Shown: piece by piece, positions 23,491-29,055 of the stretch
Layout of the letters: every line of letters begins with the position of its first letter
How positions within the stretch are numbered: the first letter of the stretch is position 1
The notes under the pieces: model-generated
Databases searched by the model: none
What the model was told of the DNA's origin: nothing
The model's input: only the letters and a program-made list of their open reading frames with translations
Translations under genes and position numbers: made by a program
Source of the DNA: SCUN01 sp964343975
GTDB lineage: Bacteria; Acidobacteriota; Vicinamibacteria; Vicinamibacterales; SCN-69-37
Reading direction: 5' to 3'
Length of the DNA: 29,055 nucleotides
NCBI GenBank assembly: GCA_964343975.1
Contig: CAYFLU010000019.1
Coordinates: 1 to 29,055 of the forward strand

Positions 23491-24918
23491 CTAGTACAAC
23501 ACCTTCCGCTGGTTCGACGTCGGGATCTTCAGTTCCTCGCGGTATTTCGCGATCGTGCGGCGGGCCAGATCCAACCCTTCCTTCTGGAGGATGGCCATGA
23601 TCTTCGAATCGCTCAACGGACGACGGGCGTCCTCCGCTTCGATGATCTTCTTGATCCGCTGCTTGATCGTGACCGACGAGACCGCCTCGCCGAACGAGCT
23701 GCTGATGCCGCTGTGGAAGAAGAACTTCATCTCGTACACGCCCTGCGGCGTATGCATGTACTTGTTGTTCACGACACGCGACACCGTCGACTCGTGCATG
23801 CCGATGTCGTTCGCCACATCACGCAGCACGAGCGGACGCAGGTGCTCGATGCCGTGATCGAGGAAGTCCCGCTGGAACATGATGATGCTCGTGGCCACCT
23901 TGATGATGGTGCGCTGCCGCTGATCGACCGACTTGAGCAGCCACAGGGCCGAGCGGAACTTGTCCTTCACGTAGGCGCGCGTTTCGTCCGAGTTGTCGCC
24001 CGTCTTGTCGAGCAGGCGCCGATACACCGGCGAGATGCGCAACTGCGGCAACCCGTCTTCGTTGAGCGCAGCCTTGTAGCCTTCGTCCGTCTTGAGGATG
24101 TAGACGTCCGGAATGACGTATTGCGAATCCGGCGGTGTGTACCGCGCGCCCGGCTTCGGATCGAGGTGGCGCACCACCTCGAGATGCTGCTTCACTTCTT
24201 CGGGCTCGATGCCGACGAGCTTGGCGAGCTCCGGAATCCGGTGGTTCTGCAACAGCCTCAGGTGATCCCGCACGAGCAACTCGGTGGTCGTGCCCGTGAG
24301 GCCGAGGTGCTTCAACTGCAGCAGCAGGCACTCCTGCAGATCACGCGCCGCCACCCCGATCGGATCGAACGTCTGGACGTGGGCCAACGCCTTCTCCACA
24401 TCCGCCATCGCCCAATCGCCGAGCGCCGCAATCTCCTCGAGGGATACCACCAGATACCCGTCGTCATCGATGTTGCCGATGATGGCCGTGCCGATGTCGC
24501 GGGTCAGGTCATCGACGGCCTGCAGCGTGAGCTGCCACATGAGGTGATCCGACAAGGACCCCTTCGACGACAGCGTGTTCTCGATGGGCGGAAGTTCGCG
24601 CACCTCGACGGCCGGTTTGGCGCCACGGTAGCCGTCGTCCAGATACTCCCCGAAGAAGTATTCGTAGTCGGCGTCGTCCCAGGTATCGCCATTTTCGGTG
24701 GGCTGGGCAGGCTCCGGCTCGGCGTCGGTCGAAGGCGTCTCCGCGGCCTGCTCCTCTGTCGGAACCTCCTCGAGCATGGGGTTCTCGACCATTTCCTGAT
24801 TCAAGAGCTCGGCCAACTCCAGCGTGGTCATCGGCAGCAGCTTGATTGCCTGCTGCAACGAGGGCGTCAGGATGAGCTTGGTAGCAAGACGCGCTTGGAG
24901 TTTCTGCTGAATGGCCAT
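23491..24918 (-). CDS. rpoN: RNA polymerase sigma-54 factor
   Basis: A 475-residue sigma-54. Region I is Gln/Leu-rich (MAIQQKLQARLATKLILTPS, about 1-50); an acidic region II (about 50-95) is followed by the core-binding domain, the HTH (about 360-385, NDIGMHESTVSRVVNNKYM) and the C-terminal RpoN box ARRTIAKYRE (452-461), which reads the -24 element. Full length. ATG at 24918 is the natural start. A full-consensus sigma-54 promoter lies 16 bases upstream, pointing into this gene. Upstream lptB is 46 bp away, while downstream hprK-rapZ-PTS genes follow closely. No bacterial enhancer-binding protein is encoded in the window. Confidence 0.97.
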   Translation of the reverse strand: MAIQQKLQARLATKLILTPSLQQAIKLLPMTTLELAELLNQEMVENPMLEEVPTEEQAAETPSTDAEPEPAQPTENGDTWDDADYEYFFGEYLDDGYRGAKPAVEVRELPPIENTLSSKGSLSDHLMWQLTLQAVDDLTRDIGTAIIGNIDDDGYLVVSLEEIAALGDWAMADVEKALAHVQTFDPIGVAARDLQECLLLQLKHLGLTGTTTELLVRDHLRLLQNHRIPELAKLVGIEPEEVKQHLEVVRHLDPKPGARYTPPDSQYVIPDVYILKTDEGYKAALNEDGLPQLRISPVYRRLLDKTGDNSDETRAYVKDKFRSALWLLKSVDQRQRTIIKVATSIIMFQRDFLDHGIEHLRPLVLRDVANDIGMHESTVSRVVNNKYMHTPQGVYEMKFFFHSGISSSFGEAVSSVTIKQRIKKIIEAEDARRPLSDSKIMAILQKEGLDLARRTIAKYREELKIPTSNQRKVLY

Positions 24919-24933
24919 GGACGCTAGGCTGAA

Positions 24934-24949
24934 TGCAACCTGAGTGCCA
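24934..24949 (-). promoter_or_regulatory. Full-consensus sigma-54 (-24/-12) promoter before rpoN
   Basis: The minus strand reads TGGCACTCAGGTTGCA (24949 to 24934), an exact match to the sigma-54 consensus TGGCAC-N5-TTGCA with the required ten bases between the GG (24948-24947) and the GC (24936-24935). It lies in the 46-bp gap between lptB and rpoN, oriented into rpoN. The expected transcription start near 24923 leaves a leader of only about five bases. Confidence 0.85.
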
Positions 24950-24964
24950 TCTTACAACAAGCGG

Positions 24965-25690
24965 TCAATCCAGCCGGAAATCAGCCCCGAGATAAATGCG
25001 CTTGACCTCTTCATCGGCCGCGAGCGCGGTCGGGGTGCCTGAACGGAAGATCACGCCGTCGTGGACGATGTAGGCCCGGTCGGTGATCTTCAACGTTTCC
25101 CGCACGTTATGGTCGGTCACGAGCACGCCGATGCCCCGGTGCTTGAGGTGCTCGATGATCTTCTGGATTTCGCCGACGGCGATCGGGTCGATGCCGGCAA
25201 ACGGCTCGTCGAGGAGCATGAACTTCGGCTCCATCACGAGGGCGCGGGTAATCTCTGCCCGCCGCCGCTCGCCGCCCGACAAGTTGTAGGCCTTGGACTT
25301 GGCCAGGGGCGTCAGGTTGAGCTCTGCCAGCAGCGCTTTGAGCCGCTGTTGCCGTTCGGCCCGCGAGAGCTTCAGCGTCTCGAGGATCGCCAGGATGTTC
25401 TGTTCGACGGTCAGGCCCCGAAAGATCGAGGCTTCCTGCGGCAGGTAACCAATACCCGCCCGCGCCCGGATGTACATCGCGTCGTCGGTGACGTCGCGGT
25501 CATCGAGGAGTACTCGCCCCGAGTCTGGGCCCACGAGACCAACGACCATGCTGAAGGTCGTGGTCTTGCCGGCGCCGTTGGCGCCGAGCAGGCCGACGAC
25601 CTCGCCGGCGCGCACGTCGAGGCTCACGCCACGGACCACCGTGCGACCGCCGTACGACTTGGTCAGGCCTTCTGTTCGCAGGACAGACAT
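24965..25690 (-). CDS. lptB: LPS export ATP-binding protein LptB
   Basis: A 241-residue ABC ATPase that powers LPS extraction through LptFG. Walker A GANGAGKTTTF (about 36-46), the Q-loop YLPQEASIFRGLTV, signature LSGGERRRAEI, Walker B MLLDEPFAGIDP and the switch His in VTDHNVRETL are all present; LSGGERRR and EPFAGIDPIAV are typical of LptB rather than other ABC proteins. Its ATG directly follows the lptCA stop. Its permease partner is the fused LptFG at 5.3-7.6 kb. Confidence 0.97.
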   Translation of the reverse strand: MSVLRTEGLTKSYGGRTVVRGVSLDVRAGEVVGLLGANGAGKTTTFSMVVGLVGPDSGRVLLDDRDVTDDAMYIRARAGIGYLPQEASIFRGLTVEQNILAILETLKLSRAERQQRLKALLAELNLTPLAKSKAYNLSGGERRRAEITRALVMEPKFMLLDEPFAGIDPIAVGEIQKIIEHLKHRGIGVLVTDHNVRETLKITDRAYIVHDGVIFRSGTPTALAADEEVKRIYLGADFRLD

Positions 25691-27913
25691 CTACTTGATC
25701 ACCCACTCCGTGCAATTGGCCGCACGGAACGACGATGATCCTACTCCAACCGGATCGCTCCACGTCCACGAGCCCGGCGCTTTGAGGTTCTGTGACTTCG
25801 TGAATGACATCGTGGCGCCCAGCGTCACGGTGCACGACTCGACCGCCTTGTCCACCTGGCGCTCGATGACCTTGGTCGGGCTCCCGATCATCTTGTAGGT
25901 GCCAGCCTTGGCGTCGTATTCCATCTGCTCGACCGCGTTGCGCCCGCTGGTCGCCGTGTGCCGCGCGAGCACGGTGCGTTCGGGCGACACCCGCGCCTGC
26001 ACGTCGCCGTTCATCAGCATCCGGCGCAGTTCCGAGCCGTCGTCGGAGAGCCAGAGGTCGATGGTCACGGCGTAGAACTTGCCGTCGGGACCGTCGAGCG
26101 CGACGCGGTCCGCCAACGTGCCCTCGTAGTGCGCCTTGCGCTCGCCATCGATGTAGGAGAACTTCTGGGCCTTCGTCGTGGAACTGCCCGACGTGCCGGC
26201 CTGCAGGTTCTGGATCGGAAACACCGTCGCGACCTTGCCGTCGGCGCTGATGTCGCCCTTCTTGTCGTCGATCACGATCTGCGTCGTGGCGTCGATCTGA
26301 CTGCGGTCCTTGCCTTCGCCCTGCCAGAGGCGCGCGGGCCCGACATACGTCGCTTTACCGAGATCGCCGTCGTAGGTCAGGGATTTCGCGAAACCACGCG
26401 TGACCTTGTGCTCGTCGAAGAGCCCGCTCTTCTTGGCGGAGGGGTCGGGGACGGTCTCGGTGCTGAGCTCGGTGTTGGCGCTGATGGCCGTCTTCTCGAG
26501 ATCCAGATCGATGACGCGCGCAAAGACGATGATCTTGTCCGTTTGCACCTTCTGCTTTCGGCCGGTGTTTCCGGTCTTGCGCAACTCCAGCCGCCCGGCC
26601 TTGGCGCGATACACCATCGTGTCGGCGCCTTCGCCATATTTCACGCCGTCGATGAACTCGACATCGCCCTTGAACGTGGCGTCCTTGATATCGCTCAGGT
26701 CGCCGCCTTCGAGCGCCAGAGCCAACTGCGCGGCTGTGACCTTCCGCCGCAGTTCGTGCTCGGTCTTCGATGCCGGCCGCGTCTCCAGAAACACCACGTT
26801 CTGTGTGAAGACGACGTCGGTCAGGCCCTTCTTCTCGTCGCCGCGGCCCGTCATCTCCTTCGCGGTAATGTCGCGCTGCGGGGCGTCCTTCGTCATCGGC
26901 ATTGACACTTTCGCGTTCCCCGGCACGCGCAGGCTCGTGACCGTGGCGCCGTCGGCCGCCAGCGTGGCATCGACCATGTCGCCACTCACCGACTGCCGCC
27001 CGGTGGCGGCGGCCAACGCCATCGAGGCACTGCGGAACATCTGCGTGCGCTTGATGGTGCGTCCGTCGCCCTGAAACTCCAACGTGATGTCGTCGCCACG
27101 CATCTCCGGTGTCTTGCTCCCGCCGGTCGGTGCGATCGACGCGTGCTGATGGAGCTCCATCATCTGCACGCCGTGATTGTCCTCGCTCATGTGGAGCTGC
27201 GCGGTCTCGGCGTTGATGGTCTCGCGTTCGCGCACGATCGTGGGGTTGCCATCCATCAACACGAAGTGTGTGGTGCGGTTGATCGTCATCGACCGCGACG
27301 TCGCGTCGAACTTCCCGGAACCGTCCTTCTCGGCGGCCATGTGCAGGACCGCCTGATCCTTGAGCGTCAGCAGTTGCTGATTCCGCTCATACACGGCCCC
27401 CACCGCGCTGCCCGACGCGCGCGTATCGGTGAACGTCATTGGTCCGTTGATCTCGAGGATCGCCACCGCATCCCGATAGAACGCGTCGTCGGTCGCGATC
27501 TCCATCCCGTCCTGCTCGTGGAGGACGACGTGCCCGGTCAGGTGCACTTCTTCGAAGCTGTCGGTGGACTGCGTATCCCCCGACGGCGTCTTGAGTTCGC
27601 CCCGATCGGCCGTGACCCGGTAGGGTTTGCCGTCACGGTCGGCGACGAACTCCGGCTTCTCGATCACGGTGCGGCCGTCGGTGTACTTCACCGTCCGCGA
27701 CCACTTCATGCGGCTCACTTCGCGGTCGTTCTTGTAGCGCACCTGCTCGCCGCCCGGTGACATGGCCGATTCGTAGCTGACACCCGCGGCCAGCGGCGGC
27801 GGCAGCGGGGCCTGCAGCACGACCGGCTTCTTTTCGAAGCGCATGTACAGCAGCCCGGCGAAGCCGAGTCCGGCCACGGCGACCATGTAGCGCAGCGGAC
27901 GTTGCCACCGCAT
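25691..27913 (-). CDS. LptC-LptA/OstA-like fusion, extended periplasmic LPS bridge protein
   Basis: A 740-residue protein anchored by one N-terminal TM (about 8-24, YMVAVAGLGFAGLLYM), as in LptC. A long beta-rich periplasmic region with several OstA/LptA-type stretches follows: for example HLTGHVVLHEQDGMEIATDD, MTFTDTRASGSAVGAVY, VVFTQNVVFLETR, ATFKGDVEFIDGVKYGEGAD and QIDATTQIVIDDKKGDISAD. LptC and LptA are normally separate proteins of about 190 and 185 residues, so this chain could form most of the membrane-to-membrane bridge by itself. Two Cys near the C-terminus (ESCTVT and ANCTEW) could form a disulphide. recJ overlaps its start by one base (TGATG) and lptB follows its stop at once. Family and role are firm; repeat boundaries are uncertain. 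Confidence 0.85.
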   Translation of the reverse strand: MRWQRPLRYMVAVAGLGFAGLLYMRFEKKPVVLQAPLPPPLAAGVSYESAMSPGGEQVRYKNDREVSRMKWSRTVKYTDGRTVIEKPEFVADRDGKPYRVTADRGELKTPSGDTQSTDSFEEVHLTGHVVLHEQDGMEIATDDAFYRDAVAILEINGPMTFTDTRASGSAVGAVYERNQQLLTLKDQAVLHMAAEKDGSGKFDATSRSMTINRTTHFVLMDGNPTIVRERETINAETAQLHMSEDNHGVQMMELHQHASIAPTGGSKTPEMRGDDITLEFQGDGRTIKRTQMFRSASMALAAATGRQSVSGDMVDATLAADGATVTSLRVPGNAKVSMPMTKDAPQRDITAKEMTGRGDEKKGLTDVVFTQNVVFLETRPASKTEHELRRKVTAAQLALALEGGDLSDIKDATFKGDVEFIDGVKYGEGADTMVYRAKAGRLELRKTGNTGRKQKVQTDKIIVFARVIDLDLEKTAISANTELSTETVPDPSAKKSGLFDEHKVTRGFAKSLTYDGDLGKATYVGPARLWQGEGKDRSQIDATTQIVIDDKKGDISADGKVATVFPIQNLQAGTSGSSTTKAQKFSYIDGERKAHYEGTLADRVALDGPDGKFYAVTIDLWLSDDGSELRRMLMNGDVQARVSPERTVLARHTATSGRNAVEQMEYDAKAGTYKMIGSPTKVIERQVDKAVESCTVTLGATMSFTKSQNLKAPGSWTWSDPVGVGSSSFRAANCTEWVIK

Positions 27914-29055
27914 CAGACGGCCACCGTGAGGCGCACGTCCGCAACCGTGAGCTCGGTCGTGGTCTCGCCGCGGAATTCGTTCTGTTCGAGGGAATACGCG
28001 AGCTCGAGCCCCGCGCGGTTGGCCGCAAGGTACGCCTCGCGGTCGCTCGCGCGCCAGGCCATGGCACGAAACGCGCGGCCATCCTGCCGCACCATCAACG
28101 CGAGGTGTCGCTCCTTGAGCACGCGCGGACGCTCGATCAATTCAACCGGCGCGGCGCGAAACACCGGCTTCGGGTTCCCCGCGCCGAACGGCCCCATCCG
28201 GAGCAGCCCTTCGATCACCGCACCTGAGATCTCGCGGAGGCCGAGGCTCGCGTCGATGCGCAGACGCGGACGCAGATCGTCGTGCGACAGTCGATCGGCG
28301 CCGATGTCGGCCAGGCGCCGGCGCAACTCGGGCACGCGGTCGGCCTCGAGCGTGACCCCGGCCGCCTGCTTGTGGCCGCCGAACTTGATGAAGAGCTCCG
28401 GCATCGTCTCGAGCGCCGCCAGCAGATCGAACGCCGGGATGCTGCGGCAGGATCCGTGCGCCACGCCGTCCTCGATCGACAGCACGATCGCCGGCTTGTG
28501 GTACGCATCCACGAGCTTCGACGCGACGATGCCGATCACGCCGCGGTGCCAGTGGTCACCAGCAACGACGAGCACGTTGTGTGCGCCGATCGACGGGTCC
28601 TTCTCCACCATCCGCTTGGCCTCGGTGACGATCGCGGCTTCCTGTTCCTGGCGGCGGGTGTTCTCGGCCGCCAGCTGTTGCGCGAGCTCGCGCGCCCGCG
28701 CGCGCACCGCGCCGTCGCGCCCACGCAAGAGCAAGAGCTCGGCCGCCAGTTCCGGCGAGCTCATGCGGCCTGCCGCATTGATCCGCGGCGCCATCATGAA
28801 CGACACATGGAAGCTGTCGAGCTTTTTGCCGGTCAGGCCACAGGCGTCGATCAGCGCCTCGAGCCCTGCGCTGTTCGGCCCGGCCGACAGGCCGGCCAAT
28901 CCCTCGCGTGCGATCACCCGGTTCTCCCCCACCAGCGGTACGACGTCGGCGAGGGTGCCAATGGCGGCCATTTTCACGAAATTCGGCAACAAATCCTGGC
29001 CACGGCCGCTCTTGTCGAGCAGGGCCTGCACGACCTTCAGCGCCACACCGACGCC
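27913..29055 (-). CDS. recJ: Single-stranded-DNA-specific exonuclease RecJ (N-terminus cut by window end)
   Basis: The C-terminal 380 residues of RecJ, a 5'-3' ssDNA exonuclease in recombination and mismatch repair. The frame is open to the window edge (reading GVGVALKVVQALL), so the catalytic DHH motifs lie outside. Visible parts are AAIGTLADVVPLVGENR, MMAPRINAAGRMSSP, VLVVAGDHWHRGVIGIVASKL, the DHHA1 motif FGGHKQAAGVTLE, and a C-terminal OB-fold with MGPFGAGNPKPVF. It is the most upstream gene seen in the long minus-strand operon and overlaps lptCA by one base. Confidence 0.95.
   Translation of the reverse strand, partial: GVGVALKVVQALLDKSGRGQDLLPNFVKMAAIGTLADVVPLVGENRVIAREGLAGLSAGPNSAGLEALIDACGLTGKKLDSFHVSFMMAPRINAAGRMSSPELAAELLLLRGRDGAVRARARELAQQLAAENTRRQEQEAAIVTEAKRMVEKDPSIGAHNVLVVAGDHWHRGVIGIVASKLVDAYHKPAIVLSIEDGVAHGSCRSIPAFDLLAALETMPELFIKFGGHKQAAGVTLEADRVPELRRRLADIGADRLSHDDLRPRLRIDASLGLREISGAVIEGLLRMGPFGAGNPKPVFRAAPVELIERPRVLKERHLALMVRQDGRAFRAMAWRASDREAYLAANRAGLELAYSLEQNEFRGETTTELTVADVRLTVAV

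Overview
The window is GC-rich, gene-dense chromosomal DNA from a Gram-negative (diderm) bacterium. It encodes LPS-export parts (LptB, an LptF-LptG fusion and an LptC-LptA fusion), a complete Tol-Pal set and an outer-membrane lipoprotein. The combination of fused Lpt proteins, HPr kinase next to rpoN and RapZ, an ExbB/TolQ-TolR-TonB/TolA-TolB-Pal-CpoB run, and many GTG/TTG starts fits Acidobacteriota, perhaps Vicinamibacteria. That placement is inference from gene content only. I see no tRNA, rRNA, CRISPR array, transposase or prophage; this is core-genome territory.

Layout. (1) 1-2.7 kb: amino-sugar and peptidoglycan recycling: a BadF-type sugar kinase and a NagB deaminase (+), converging on MurQ (-). 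(2) 2.7-7.6 kb: XerD recombinase and a PHP-domain phosphoesterase (+), tail-to-tail and overlapping with a single-chain LptF-LptG permease (-). (3) 7.65-7.97 kb: the only long non-coding stretch, holding an AT-rich island, a triplicated 8-mer and the parAB terminator. (4) 8.0-13.1 kb, all (-): recN, miaB, a bifunctional-nuclease-family gene, then parA and parB behind their own near-consensus promoter. (5) 13.2-18.6 kb (+): tolQ-tolR-tonB/tolA-tolB-pal-cpoB, then ssb. (6) 18.62-18.75 kb: GGGTCCC-type repeats and a strong bidirectional terminator. (7) 18.76-29.06 kb, all (-) and tightly packed: recJ (cut by the window end), lptCA, lptB, rpoN, hprK, rapZ, a mannose-family EIIA, HPr, enzyme I and a small cupin.

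How the genes work together. Region 7 joins envelope export (Lpt) to a regulatory phosphotransferase relay: EI, HPr with both His15 and Ser46, one EIIA, and HPr kinase, with no EIIB or EIIC sugar channel. RapZ and sigma-54 complete the set. The most striking regulatory signal is a full-consensus sigma-54 -24/-12 element in the 46-bp gap directly before rpoN. It suggests that sigma-54 transcribes its own gene and the downstream PTS genes. RapZ in enterobacteria controls glucosamine-6-phosphate synthesis, and NagB/MurQ at the other end of the window handle the same metabolite pool, although no direct link is visible in sequence.
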